Positions 17,322-25,675 of a DNA stretch of 52,515 nucleotides are shown here, in pieces. Origin of the DNA: CAG-390 sp045644325 (GTDB lineage: Bacteria; Bacillota; Clostridia; Oscillospirales; CAG-272); NCBI GenBank assembly GCA_045644325.1, contig JAZRGT010000080.1:1-52515 (forward strand), given 5' to 3'. The notes below the pieces were generated by a model, which was not told the DNA's origin, did not search any database, and saw nothing but the letters and a program-made list of their open reading frames with translations. How positions within the stretch are numbered: the stretch's first letter is position 1; each line of letters opens with the position of its first letter. The translations under genes and the position numbers were made by a program.

Positions 17322-18121
17322 TGTCGTTTGAAACTATCAAAAAGGGCAGTCTTGAATACCTGACTGCCCTTGGAATAAAACCGCCTCACGCATTCACCAC
17401 TCGCCTCGGCGGTGTCAGCGAAGGCGTTTTCGCCTCTCTCAATATCGCGATGCACCGAGGCGACTATGCGGAAAACGTGGAAAAGAATTTCGAAATCCTT
17501 GCTAATGCATTGGGTTTTGACCCGAAGAACCTTGTTTTGACGAGACAGACGCATTCGGATATTGTCCGCGTTGTTACGAAAAACGATGCCGTCGGCATTG
17601 ACCACCGTAATTATCCCGAATGTGACGCGCTGATAACAAACGATGCGGGCTGCGCTCTCGTCGTTTTTACCGCGGATTGCACACCGATCCTCTTGTGGGA
17701 CGGCGTAACCGGCGCAGTCGGAGCCGTCCACGCGGGATGGCGCGGTACTGCCACCGATATTGCGGGAAAGACCGTCCGCAAGATGGTATCCGAATTCGGG
17801 TGTCGCCCCGAAAATATTCGTGCCTCGATTGGACCGAATATTGGAGCTTGCTGTTTTGAAACCGACCGCGACGTACCCGATACGATAATAGAAACTTTCG
17901 GTCAAGAAGCCGAGTTGTTTATCCGCAAAACAGGAGCGAAGTACCACGTTGATCTGAAAGCTGTCAACGCCTACGCTCTGCGCCGCGCGGGAGTTGAAAA
18001 TATCGAAATATCCGAGGATTGCACGATGTGCGCGCCCGACCGATTCTGGTCGCACCGCATCACAGGCGCGGCACGCGGTTCACAGGGCGCGGTGATCCTT
18101 TGCAAAGGAGCAGAAAAATGA
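17321..18121 (+). CDS. pgeF: Peptidoglycan editing factor PgeF (YfiH/DUF152 family)
   Basis: 266 residues. Key blocks: FTTRLGGVSEG, then LTRQTHSD with the first metal His, TADCTPILL with the metal Cys, and VHAGWRGTA with the second His. The family is a zinc enzyme with multicopper-oxidase-like annotation. PgeF of E. coli hydrolyses wrongly built muropeptides containing L-Ser in place of L-Ala and so guards cell wall composition. It also has purine nucleoside phosphorylase activity in some homologues. It starts on a TGATG overlap with the serine hydrolase gene, and its own stop overlaps the next start (ATGA). Confidence 0.9.
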   Translation: MSFETIKKGSLEYLTALGIKPPHAFTTRLGGVSEGVFASLNIAMHRGDYAENVEKNFEILANALGFDPKNLVLTRQTHSDIVRVVTKNDAVGIDHRNYPECDALITNDAGCALVVFTADCTPILLWDGVTGAVGAVHAGWRGTATDIAGKTVRKMVSEFGCRPENIRASIGPNIGACCFETDRDVPDTIIETFGQEAELFIRKTGAKYHVDLKAVNAYALRRAGVENIEISEDCTMCAPDRFWSHRITGAARGSQGAVILCKGAEK

Positions 18122-18777
18122 GCAGAATCGAAGAGATGATACTCGACCGTAATTTTTCATATCTGAGGCCGTATTTTTACAATAACAAGTGGGCTCTGCG
18201 CTGTGAGCTCGGAATCGGTGATAAAGAGAAATTCGAAACGAGCGCAAAAAGGCGTGCAACGGAAATATACGGTATTCTTTTCCCGAACGGAGCCGATGCG
18301 GTTATTTTCAATTATTGGATAAGCGATCATTCCGAAGTTGCGGAAGGTTATATTGACGCTTTTGATGACGATAATGTGTCAAAGTGGCTGAATTGGTTCA
18401 TCGAATGCGAGACGGAACAGCTTCGCTTTTTGTTTGAGTATCAGACGAAATACCGTCACACAGTTTTGAAATCGCTTGAGACCTATGATGACGACGATAT
18501 GCCGATAAGAAATCGCATTGTTTGCTATTCGGACGGAAAAGAATTTGACGCCGACGATATTATCGACCGTCAGATCGGAGAAAAATTCGATCACGAAATC
18601 AGCTTTGTTTCCTTTGAAAACGAGTGCATCCTTTCAATCTACGATTCCCGCGGATGCGATATAGTTTTCGCAACCCAGGAGAAGATGAAGGAATTTTATC
18701 ATACCCTCGAACCCTATTTCCTCGATTACGACCGCGCCGAAATGGAGCGAAGATATAAGGAGAATGAAAATGTATAA
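18118..18777 (+). CDS. DUF3885 family protein
   Basis: 219 residues. The start at 18118 shares an ATGA with the stop of pgeF, so translation is probably coupled. Features that fit DUF3885 are the early KWALRCELGIGD and the late LDYDRAEMERRY. There is no signal peptide or membrane span; it is acidic and probably cytosolic. The family has no established function, though members are often found near polymorphic toxin or immunity genes. None is evident here. Confidence 0.6.
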   Translation: MSRIEEMILDRNFSYLRPYFYNNKWALRCELGIGDKEKFETSAKRRATEIYGILFPNGADAVIFNYWISDHSEVAEGYIDAFDDDNVSKWLNWFIECETEQLRFLFEYQTKYRHTVLKSLETYDDDDMPIRNRIVCYSDGKEFDADDIIDRQIGEKFDHEISFVSFENECILSIYDSRGCDIVFATQEKMKEFYHTLEPYFLDYDRAEMERRYKENENV

Positions 18778-19135
18778 TAAAGTTTCCGAATGGATAGACG
18801 GAGTTTTGTCCGTCAATGTTCCCGATGAAGCGGTTGCATTCTGCTTTAACCTGTACGAAAATGATGAATATTGGTGGAGTATGGATTTGGTCGGTGCCGG
18901 CAGATTCGATCCCGACGATCAGGACTGGGCTTGCGATGAGGTAACGGACTTTAATTCGAGAGAATCATTATTTACTTTCCAAGCCGAGTACGAGTGGGAT
19001 GAAGCGCTGCAAATGATGACGGATTTATTGAAAAAATACCTGAATGAAGGCAAATATGCCGACTTGCTGAAATCAAGAGAAGGCGTCGGAGTCGGATTTG
19101 TCGATGGGGATATTGAAATTATTTTTGAAAAGTGA
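18770..19135 (+). CDS. Small acidic protein of unknown function
   Basis: 121 residues, strongly acidic, with aromatic clusters such as ENDEYWWSMDLVGAG and no membrane span. I do not recognise it. The ATG at 18770 was chosen because the AAGGAG at 18757-18762 is seven bases ahead; an ATG at 18764 is too close. It overlaps the end of the DUF3885 gene by eight bases. The two acidic proteins may act as a pair. Confidence 0.6.
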   Translation: MYNKVSEWIDGVLSVNVPDEAVAFCFNLYENDEYWWSMDLVGAGRFDPDDQDWACDEVTDFNSRESLFTFQAEYEWDEALQMMTDLLKKYLNEGKYADLLKSREGVGVGFVDGDIEIIFEK

Positions 19136-19146
19136 GGAAAATCATA

Positions 19147-19872
19147 ATGAATAAAATCATAACCTATGAAACCATCCGCAGCTTTGCCTACGTAAACGAT
19201 GCGGTTTGCAAAAAGCCCATCCGCGGCGTTGTTGTATATTTCTGCGGACTTAACAACAAGGATATGTTCGACGAGGACACCAACGAGGGCGTTTATTACG
19301 GTGAGGAGGGCGTGCTCTACGTTCATCCCTACAACAATCCCTGGTCGTGGATGAACGCACAGGCGATTGCCTATACCGATGAAATCCTCGACGTTCTTTT
19401 TGAAAAATACAACCTTCCCGAATCTACTCCCGTTGTTTCGATGGGACAGAGCATGGGCGGTCTTGCCTCGCTCGTTTATACAAGATACGCGAAGCGCACT
19501 CCCGTCGGATGCATCGCAAACTGCCCCGTTTGCGACCTCGTTTATCACTTCACCGAGCGTCCCGATCTGCCCAGAACGATATACAGCGCGCTCTGGAACG
19601 AGGAGGGGGATATCGGCGAGGTAATGAAGAAGTATTCCCCCGTTCATCTTGCTCCCGAAATGCCCGATGCGAAATACTATATTTTCCATTGTGATAAGGA
19701 TAAGTCGGTCAATCTCAAGCTTCATTCCGGCAAGTTCGTTGAAGCAATGAAGGCGTGCGGCAAGGACGTTGAAATGGAGATCATTGAAGACCGCGGACAT
19801 TGCAAGCTGACCTTCGCGGCGAACGATAAGAGACTCCGTCTCGCGCTTGACTATATCGGCGGTGCAAAATGA
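19147..19872 (+). CDS. Alpha/beta hydrolase
   Basis: 241 residues. The nucleophile elbow is MGQSMGG with Ser102 (G-x-S-x-G). An acidic residue in HCDKDKS and a His in RGHCK complete a plausible catalytic triad. It probably cleaves an ester; no signal peptide is seen, so it acts in the cytoplasm. The ATG at 19147 follows GAGGA; an earlier in-frame GTG lies within that site. The stop overlaps the next start as ATGA at 19869-19872. The next gene encodes another hydrolase, so the two may act on the same polymer. Confidence 0.75.
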   Translation: MNKIITYETIRSFAYVNDAVCKKPIRGVVVYFCGLNNKDMFDEDTNEGVYYGEEGVLYVHPYNNPWSWMNAQAIAYTDEILDVLFEKYNLPESTPVVSMGQSMGGLASLVYTRYAKRTPVGCIANCPVCDLVYHFTERPDLPRTIYSALWNEEGDIGEVMKKYSPVHLAPEMPDAKYYIFHCDKDKSVNLKLHSGKFVEAMKACGKDVEMEIIEDRGHCKLTFAANDKRLRLALDYIGGAK

Positions 19873-20873
19873 TTCCGAACGTTTGTCAATACGAAAAGCG
19901 CGAGATAGTTGACCTTCTTCTGCGCGAGGAATATGGTTATCTTCCCGAATCACCGATATCTGTTCGCGCCGAGCTTGTAGAGCGAGATAAGAGATTCTGC
20001 GCAGGTAAGGCGGATCTTGAAATATACAAGCTGATCTGCGAGTGCTCTTTCGGCGAATTTTCGTTCCCCGTAAGAGTTGCCATACCAAAATCGGGAAGAC
20101 CCGTGCCCGCGTTCGTTCACATCAATTTCCGTCCCGATGTTCCCGACAAATATCAGCCGACCGAGGAGATCATCGACGCGGGCTACGCTGTGCTCTCGTT
20201 CTTTTATAAAGAAGTTACCTCGGATGACGGCGATTTCACGAGCGGTCTCGCGGGACTTGTGTATCCCGACGGCAAGCGGGGTCCCGACGACTGCGGTAAG
20301 ATCGGACTCTGGGCGTGGGCGGCAATGCGAGTGCTCGACTTCGCACTCACTCTCGGTGCGATCGACCCGAAGCGTATCAGCGTAACAGGTCACTCACGCC
20401 TTGGAAAGACCGCTCTTCTTGCGGGAATGCTCGACGAGAACTTCTATTGCGCATTCTCGAACGATTCGGGATGCTCGGGCGCGTCGATTGCAAGGGACAA
20501 TGATGGCGAGACCGTCAAAAAGATCGTCGACCGCTTCCCCTTTTGGTTCTGCGAGAACTATTATAAATATTCGGATAACGAGGACACAATGCCCTTCGAT
20601 CAGCATTTTCTGATCGCGGCGAATCATCCGCACCGCGTATACGTTGCAAGTGCCGAGGACGACGCTTGGGCGTGCCCGAAAAACGAATTCCTTTCGTGCA
20701 CCCTTGCGAGTGATTTCTACAAAAAGCACGGCGGCAAAGGTTTCCCCGCAGACGCTATGCCCGAATGCGGCAAGCCGATCACGGGCGGCGATATCGGATA
20801 TCACATCCGAAAGGGACTCCACTACCAGAGCCGAGAGGACTGGAAATACTATATCGAATTTCTTGAAAGTTGA
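19869..20873 (+). CDS. Glucuronoyl-esterase-like alpha/beta hydrolase (CE15-type)
   Basis: 334 residues. The G-x-S-R-x-G-K motif (GHSRLGKTALLAG, Ser176), followed by NDSGCSGASIAR, FPFWFCENYYKY and the ending GGDIGYHIRKGLHYQSREDW, matches CE15 family members. Those cleave the ester between glucuronic acid and lignin or another alcohol. The late His is the expected catalytic base. There is no signal peptide, so the substrate would be an imported oligosaccharide, or the family label covers a broader esterase. It overlaps the previous gene by four bases. Confidence 0.72.
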   Translation: MIPNVCQYEKREIVDLLLREEYGYLPESPISVRAELVERDKRFCAGKADLEIYKLICECSFGEFSFPVRVAIPKSGRPVPAFVHINFRPDVPDKYQPTEEIIDAGYAVLSFFYKEVTSDDGDFTSGLAGLVYPDGKRGPDDCGKIGLWAWAAMRVLDFALTLGAIDPKRISVTGHSRLGKTALLAGMLDENFYCAFSNDSGCSGASIARDNDGETVKKIVDRFPFWFCENYYKYSDNEDTMPFDQHFLIAANHPHRVYVASAEDDAWACPKNEFLSCTLASDFYKKHGGKGFPADAMPECGKPITGGDIGYHIRKGLHYQSREDWKYYIEFLES

Positions 20874-20884
20874 GGAATATATCA

Positions 20885-21676
20885 ATGAAATATGTTTTTG
20901 ATCACGATTTTCACATTCATTCGCAGCTCTCGTCATGCTCGCGCGACCCCGAGCAGAACAATGAGCGTATTCTGAAATATGCCGAGGACGAGGGGCTTCA
21001 CACCATCGTTCTTGCCGACCATTTCTGGGACGAGAACGTTCCCGGCGCATCTAAGTGGTATTCCACGCAGAACTATCCCCATATCTGTCAGGCAAAGCCT
21101 CTGCCGCAGAGCGATAAGGTAAAGTTCCTTTTCGGCTGCGAGACCGAAATGGATAAAAATATGACCGTCGGCTGCTCACGCGAGAGAATGGAGGAGCTTG
21201 ATTTCATCGTAATTCCCACCACTCATTTCCACATGGAAAAATTTACGATCGCAGAGGAGCATCTCGCAACACCGCAGACTCGTGCGCAGTTTTGGGTCGA
21301 TAAGCTCGATGCGCTCCTTTCGATGGATCTGCCGTTTTATAAGATTGGCATCGCGCATCCGGTCTGTCCGCTTATCTGGAAGGGCGACCGCGCAAAGTAT
21401 CTCCAGACCCTTGATTCAATTGCCGAGGCGGATATGCACCGCATTTTCGCAAAGGCGGCACGTCTCGGAGTAGGTATCGAGATCAATATGTCGTATCCGG
21501 ACGAGGAGCGCGACACGGTTCTCCGCCCGTTTAGAATTGCCAAGGAGGAGGGCTGTAAATTCTATCTCGGAAGCGACGCTCACCACCCCGCAGGACTTGA
21601 TAACGCACGCAAGAAATTTGAGCGTGCCATAGATGATCTGGAGCTGACCGAAGAGGATAAGTTTATACTGAAATAA
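20885..21676 (+). CDS. PHP-domain phosphoesterase
   Basis: 263 residues. The metal-binding HxH start (HDFHIHSQLSSCS), VLADHFWD, a middle Glu in GCETEMD and the late SDAHHPAGLD are the ordered motifs of the polymerase and histidinol phosphatase (PHP) fold. It probably removes phosphate from a small metabolite. Histidinol phosphatase is one possible role, though the operon context of hydrolases argues for another substrate. GAGGA lies ahead of the ATG at 20885. It is the last gene of the operon, before the terminator at 21686. Confidence 0.8.
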   Translation: MKYVFDHDFHIHSQLSSCSRDPEQNNERILKYAEDEGLHTIVLADHFWDENVPGASKWYSTQNYPHICQAKPLPQSDKVKFLFGCETEMDKNMTVGCSRERMEELDFIVIPTTHFHMEKFTIAEEHLATPQTRAQFWVDKLDALLSMDLPFYKIGIAHPVCPLIWKGDRAKYLQTLDSIAEADMHRIFAKAARLGVGIEINMSYPDEERDTVLRPFRIAKEEGCKFYLGSDAHHPAGLDNARKKFERAIDDLELTEEDKFILK

Positions 21677-21685
21677 ATCATAATT

Positions 21686-21725
21686 AAAAGGACTGAATCC
21701 GATATGGAATCAGTCCTTTTTGGTA
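21686..21725. terminator. Shared terminator between converging operons
   Basis: AAAAGGACTGAATCC at 21686-21700 pairs with GGAATCAGTCCTTTT at 21706-21720, with one mismatch and loop GATAT. T residues flank the right arm on the plus strand and A residues flank the left arm. It lies between the PHP gene stop and the stop of the minus-strand gene at 21727, so it can serve both directions. Confidence 0.85.
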
Positions 21726-21726
21726 T

Positions 21727-22350
21727 TTACCTCTTTGCGTAATAGTAGTTATTCTCCACTTTGATTTCCTTGTCGCTATATTTGGGAATTGATTCGAGAA
21801 AACGCCCCAGCTCGTCGGTAAGATCATATTCTTCGGGCGAGAGGGAAGAGGTGGTTGTGATAGTTTTTGTGCCGAAAAGGGAGGTTACCTTTATCTTTGC
21901 GGGATAGTATTTTTCATAACCGCCGCGGTTTGTGTATACCCATCTGTATTCGCCGGGGATGAATTCTATCTGCTTGATGTTTTCCCAAGGTAGAATATGA
22001 GCGTCAAGCACAAGTCCGTATGATGTCAGATGTCCGTAGCGGGTGATATTTCGTTCTTCATATTTTTTGTATTCCGCAACGAGTTTGTTGTGTTCTTCGT
22101 CAGTCAGGTCAGAGAGAAGGCGTGCCTGAAAGAGCGCCTCTTTTGTCGATGACCACATTATCAAGAGCGGTATTGCGACAGTTATAGGTATTGATATGAT
22201 GCCGATCCACCACTTGCCCGCAAAGAAAATAAGACAGTGCAAAAGCATCAAGGGAAATATGAGTGCGCCAATAATAAACGAGGCTTTGAAACGCTTCATT
22301 AGTTGCTTGCCAAACGGCGAGTATTTTATTCTTTCAAAATTGATCTTCAT
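21727..22350 (-). CDS. Two-span membrane protein, paralogue of the next gene (YcxB/PH-like)
   Basis: 207 residues. Two hydrophobic spans lie near residues 25-46 (FIIGALIFPLMLLHCLIFF) and 50-66. A cytosolic domain of about 120 residues then includes LTSYGLVLDAHILPWENIKQ, the pattern of YcxB-type C-terminal domains related to bacterial PH domains. It is clearly a paralogue of the gene just upstream: both open with MKINFERIKYSP and share EAYDLSDE/EEYDLTDE and ESIPKY near the end. AGGAG precedes the ATG at 22350. The function is unknown. The duplication is recent enough to be plain by eye. Confidence 0.65.
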   Translation of the reverse strand: MKINFERIKYSPFGKQLMKRFKASFIIGALIFPLMLLHCLIFFAGKWWIGIISIPITVAIPLLIMWSSTKEALFQARLLSDLTDEEHNKLVAEYKKYEERNITRYGHLTSYGLVLDAHILPWENIKQIEFIPGEYRWVYTNRGGYEKYYPAKIKVTSLFGTKTITTTSSLSPEEYDLTDELGRFLESIPKYSDKEIKVENNYYYAKR

Positions 22351-22362
22351 TTTTTCTCCTGC

Positions 22363-22983
22363 TTATTTGGCAAAATAATATTCGTTATCTATCTCAATAC
22401 TGTGCTCGGTATATTTTGGAATGCTTTCGATAAAGATTGCGATCTCGTCCGAGAGATCATAGGCTTCGTTATAGAGATACTGTGAAATTATAAGCTCTTT
22501 TTCAATATTGGCGTATACGGTAATTTGGGGATGATAGTAGATTCGAACGAGCCACTCGTTTCTTCTATTAACAAGCCTGTATTCACCTGGAGAAAACCTG
22601 ATCTTGCTAATGGCATTCCAAGGTAATATGCCATCGTCGAGCACTATACCGTATGAGGTAAGATAACCGCAGAAGGCGGTGTTTTTCTCTCCGTATTTTT
22701 TGTACTCCGCAATAAGTTTTTCATGCTCGCTGTCGGTCATATCCGAAAGCAACCGTGCTTGCGGCAGAGAGTCTTTGACGGTCAGATATGCGACAAGGAT
22801 GGGGACTGCCACCGCAATCGGAAGCATAATCCAACCAAACACCGTAGAAATTGCAAAGAATATCATGCAAAGTAAAATCACGAGCGGAACTGTCAGAATC
22901 CCATAGATAACGGAAAATTTGAATACGTGCGATATCCCTTTGCCGAGCGGCGAATATTTAATTCTTTCAAAATTGATCTTCAT
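22363..22983 (-). CDS. Two-span membrane protein, paralogue of the downstream gene (YcxB/PH-like)
   Basis: 206 residues. The ATG at 22983 is preferred because AGGAG lies just upstream; a longer in-frame version begins at 23001 but bypasses that site. The layout matches the downstream copy: two spans at about residues 25-70, then a YcxB/PH-like domain with LTSYGIVLDDGILPWNAISK. A near-perfect promoter (23010-23038) drives both copies, 12 bases apart. Function unknown. Confidence 0.65.
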   Translation of the reverse strand: MKINFERIKYSPLGKGISHVFKFSVIYGILTVPLVILLCMIFFAISTVFGWIMLPIAVAVPILVAYLTVKDSLPQARLLSDMTDSEHEKLIAEYKKYGEKNTAFCGYLTSYGIVLDDGILPWNAISKIRFSPGEYRLVNRRNEWLVRIYYHPQITVYANIEKELIISQYLYNEAYDLSDEIAIFIESIPKYTEHSIEIDNEYYFAK

Positions 22984-23009
22984 TTTAATGCTCCTAATCA
23001 AGTGATTGT

Positions 23010-23038
23010 ATTATATCATAAAATGAATTAAATGTCAA
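23010..23038 (-). promoter_or_regulatory. Consensus promoter for the paralogue pair
   Basis: On the minus strand: TTGACA (23038-23033), a 17-base spacer and TATAAT (23015-23010), a perfect consensus. The -35 lies 27 bases from the -35 of the divergent plus-strand promoter. Confidence 0.85.
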
Positions 23039-23065
23039 TGGGTTGTGGAAAAAATTGTTTAAATA

Positions 23066-23094
23066 TTGAAAACTTATCTCAAATATGATATAAT
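23066..23094 (+). promoter_or_regulatory. Promoter of the second sulfatase gene
   Basis: TTGAAA at 23066-23071, a 17-base spacer and TATAAT at 23089-23094. The gene starts at 23129, giving a short leader of about 30 bases. Confidence 0.8.
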
Positions 23095-23128
23095 TAAACC
23101 GATAAAGCAACGACTATGGAGGTTACTC

Positions 23129-24688
23129 ATGGCAAATAAAAAGCAAATGGTCTTCATAATGACCGACACACAGCGTTGGGATATGGTGAACTGCTACCGT
23201 GAAACGGGGCTTTCGACTCCTTGCCTTGACGCTCTCGCGGCGGACGGCGTTCGATTTGAGCGCGCGTACACCACTCAGCCCGTCTGCGGTCCTGCCCGTG
23301 CGGGACTTTTCACGGGTACTTATCCCTCGTGGAACGGCTCTTGGGCAAACGGAATGGCTCTTGGCGACAACGTGAAAACCATCGGTCAGCGCCTTTCGGA
23401 TAACGGCGTGAAATGCGCATATATCGGCAAGTGGCATCTCGACGGCTCCGATTATTTCGGCAACGGCTTCTGCCCCGAGGGGTGGGATGAGGAGTATTGG
23501 TACGATATGCGCACCTACCTTTATGAGCTTACCGAAGACGATCGTGTCAAGTCGCGCTCGCGAAAGACGATGAATTTTGAAGATATTCCCGATGATTTCA
23601 CCTACGGCTATCGCGTAATGAAGCGCGCCATCGACTTTATGGAAAAGCACAAGGATGAGGATTACTTCCTCGTCGTTTCCTTCGACGAGCCGCACGGCCC
23701 CCATCTTTGCCCCGAGCCTTATGCAAGTATGTATAAGAATTACGAATTCCCGAAGAATCCCGCAGTCTGGGATACGCTTGATGGCAAACCCGAGCATCAG
23801 AAGGTCTGGGCGGCAGCGCGCGGCAACGCGGAGAAGGATCGCGACGAGGTGAAGATCAAGTCTCCCTACTTCTTCGGATGTAATTCTTACGCCGACCACC
23901 TTATCGGTGAGGTCGTCAAGTGCGTCCCCGACAGCGCGATGATAATGTATACCTCCGACCACGGCGATCTTCTGCAGTCGCATTGCCTTTTTGCAAAGGG
24001 TCCGGCGGCTTATGATGACGTTGCGCGCATACCCTTCATCGTCCGCCACCCCGAGGGCGAGCGCGGCGCGGTCTACTCAAAGCACCCCGTGTCGCATATC
24101 AGCGTATGCCCAACCGTTATGGAGTTCTTCGGTCTGCCGATCCCGAAGGTGTTGCAAGGCGAGAGCATTCTCTCCGCTTGCATCGACACCAACGCCGAAG
24201 CGCCCGAGCTTGCCTTTATTGAGTTCACCCGCTTCGAGCAGGATCACGATAACTACGGCGGCTTCCAGCCGATGCGCGCCGTCACCGACGGCAGATACAA
24301 GCTTGCGATCAATCTGCTTTCGGGCGATGAATTCTACGATCTTGAAAAGGATCCCTACGAGCTTACCAATCTGATCGACTCGGAGGAATACGCCGCCGAG
24401 CGCGACCGCCTGCACGATGCCATCCTCGACAGAATGTGCCTTCAGCGCGATCCATTCCGCGGATACTATTGGGATAACCGCCCTTGGAGGCACGATGCCG
24501 ATGCACCGAGCTGGAAATACCGCGGATATACCCGTCAGCGCGAAAACGAGGAATACGAGCCCCGTCAGCTTGACTACGCAAACGGACTTACGATGAATCA
24601 TCCACAAAGACACAAGACCGGCGACGAGCCCGGAAAATTCAAGTCCCTCGCGCACCTGATCGAGTACCTCAAGCATTACGATGACTGA
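23129..24688 (+). CDS. Second cysteine-type sulfatase
   Basis: 519 residues. Metal-binding start IMTDTQRWDM, sulfatase signature CGPAR with Cys53 (formylglycine site), and YTSDHGDLLQSH for the second metal ligands. A C-terminal domain ends with a charged tail. There is no signal peptide. The ATG at 23129 follows GGAGG; a longer frame from 23066 would begin inside the promoter and is rejected. It stands alone, facing away from the paralogue pair and followed by a palindromic repeat element. It differs from the sulfatase at 14964 in both signature and length, so the two are not recent duplicates. Confidence 0.87.
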   Translation: MANKKQMVFIMTDTQRWDMVNCYRETGLSTPCLDALAADGVRFERAYTTQPVCGPARAGLFTGTYPSWNGSWANGMALGDNVKTIGQRLSDNGVKCAYIGKWHLDGSDYFGNGFCPEGWDEEYWYDMRTYLYELTEDDRVKSRSRKTMNFEDIPDDFTYGYRVMKRAIDFMEKHKDEDYFLVVSFDEPHGPHLCPEPYASMYKNYEFPKNPAVWDTLDGKPEHQKVWAAARGNAEKDRDEVKIKSPYFFGCNSYADHLIGEVVKCVPDSAMIMYTSDHGDLLQSHCLFAKGPAAYDDVARIPFIVRHPEGERGAVYSKHPVSHISVCPTVMEFFGLPIPKVLQGESILSACIDTNAEAPELAFIEFTRFEQDHDNYGGFQPMRAVTDGRYKLAINLLSGDEFYDLEKDPYELTNLIDSEEYAAERDRLHDAILDRMCLQRDPFRGYYWDNRPWRHDADAPSWKYRGYTRQRENEEYEPRQLDYANGLTMNHPQRHKTGDEPGKFKSLAHLIEYLKHYDD

Positions 24689-24723
24689 TAAATATACGAT
24701 GCTGACTCATTTAACATAAATAA

Positions 24724-25078
24724 AATTTGATCTAACCCGAAGTTGCGCGTTCTCCTTTCACCGCTTCCGCGGTCCCCCTTCCTCCCGGAGGAAGGCTTAG
24801 GGGTTACTGCAAATTCCTTCGGAAATTCAGACGAATACCATTCAAACTTAATCCATAAAAAGCAAATAGGAATATTTTATTGAAAAAGTTTGCACAAGCT
24901 CTGTTATGAGCGCAAATTAATACCAATAAAATATTCCTTTTGTTATGCAAAATTATAAATGCGAGTAACGAACGGCGCAGAAACAATAGAGTTTGCACAA
25001 ACCAAGCCTCCCTCCGGGAGGGAGGGGGACCACGGAAGTGGTGGAAGGAGCCCGCGCAACTTCAGTTTAGTGCAAATT
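24724..25078. repeat. Nested palindromic repeat element (possible MITE-like insertion)
   Basis: The only feature in the 469-base gap after the second sulfatase. Two 75-base arms (24724-24798 and 25004-25078) are inverted copies, about 85% alike by eye. They share GC-rich blocks such as CCTCCGGGAGG and CGCGCAACTTC. Inside is a second, perfect 15-base inverted pair (24868-24882 and 24924-24938). A tight hairpin lies in each outer arm (near 24779-24797 and its mirror). No open frame is seen inside. The structure resembles a non-autonomous mobile element or a long double-stranded RNA-forming spacer. I have no family name for it. Confidence 0.65.
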
Positions 25079-25157
25079 TCACCAAGTGAATATCGAGTGA
25101 TGGACTATGAACTTCATTCGGTAAAATTTATCTTAATGAGTCAGCTCCTATTGCTTT

Positions 25158-25670
25158 TTAATCGTAGAAAAATTCGTATTCTGGCAGAGCCTTCCATTCC
25201 TCGGTCTGCATCAGGAAATCTCGGATGGCAGTGCAAGTTTCGATGTATTTTTTGCACTTGCCGATATAAGCAATGCGCGATGCCGCCATATCGTCCACCC
25301 TTACTGTTTTCGTTCTGCCTCCCGCGCGGACGGTGACAGTCAGCGCGGAGGAGGGGGTGCACATCGTATGCCGATCGGGATCGTATTCCTCGGGAAAGTC
25401 CTCGATATCAAGATCGCGGAGCAGACCGTAAAAATACTCAAGCGTTTTATCCGAGAGGTGCAGATAGGTTACGTAGTCCTCGGGATGCGTCGCGTCCGTG
25501 GTCTTGACGAGCTTGCCTGTGCGGCTGTCATACGAGCTTGTGCCGTACGTGCCCCAGACCAGCGAGAAGGAGAAATCCTCGGGACACTCCTTCGGCAAGA
25601 TCTTTTCCCCACACCCCGAGAGGCAAGGGAGGAGCATTAAAAAAGCTAAAATTAAAGCAAATTTTTTCAT
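25158..25670 (-). CDS. Small lipoprotein of unknown function
   Basis: 170 residues. The signal peptide ends in lipobox LSGC with Cys20. The mature part has no recognised domain; a beta-rich section (ALTVTVRAGGRTKTVRV) and an acidic tail are visible. The ATG at 25670 is chosen, with no strong ribosome binding site. It starts five bases after the stop of the upstream gene and is the last gene of the ECF operon. It is likely anchored to the outer face of the membrane. Confidence 0.6.
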   Translation of the reverse strand: MKKFALILAFLMLLPCLSGCGEKILPKECPEDFSFSLVWGTYGTSSYDSRTGKLVKTTDATHPEDYVTYLHLSDKTLEYFYGLLRDLDIEDFPEEYDPDRHTMCTPSSALTVTVRAGGRTKTVRVDDMAASRIAYIGKCKKYIETCTAIRDFLMQTEEWKALPEYEFFYD

Positions 25671-25675
25671 ATCAA

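Noticed and set aside
18019..18118. Longer start of the DUF3885 gene
   Set aside because: An open frame extends upstream inside pgeF, but the ATG at 18118 with ATGA coupling is better placed and typical for this operon.
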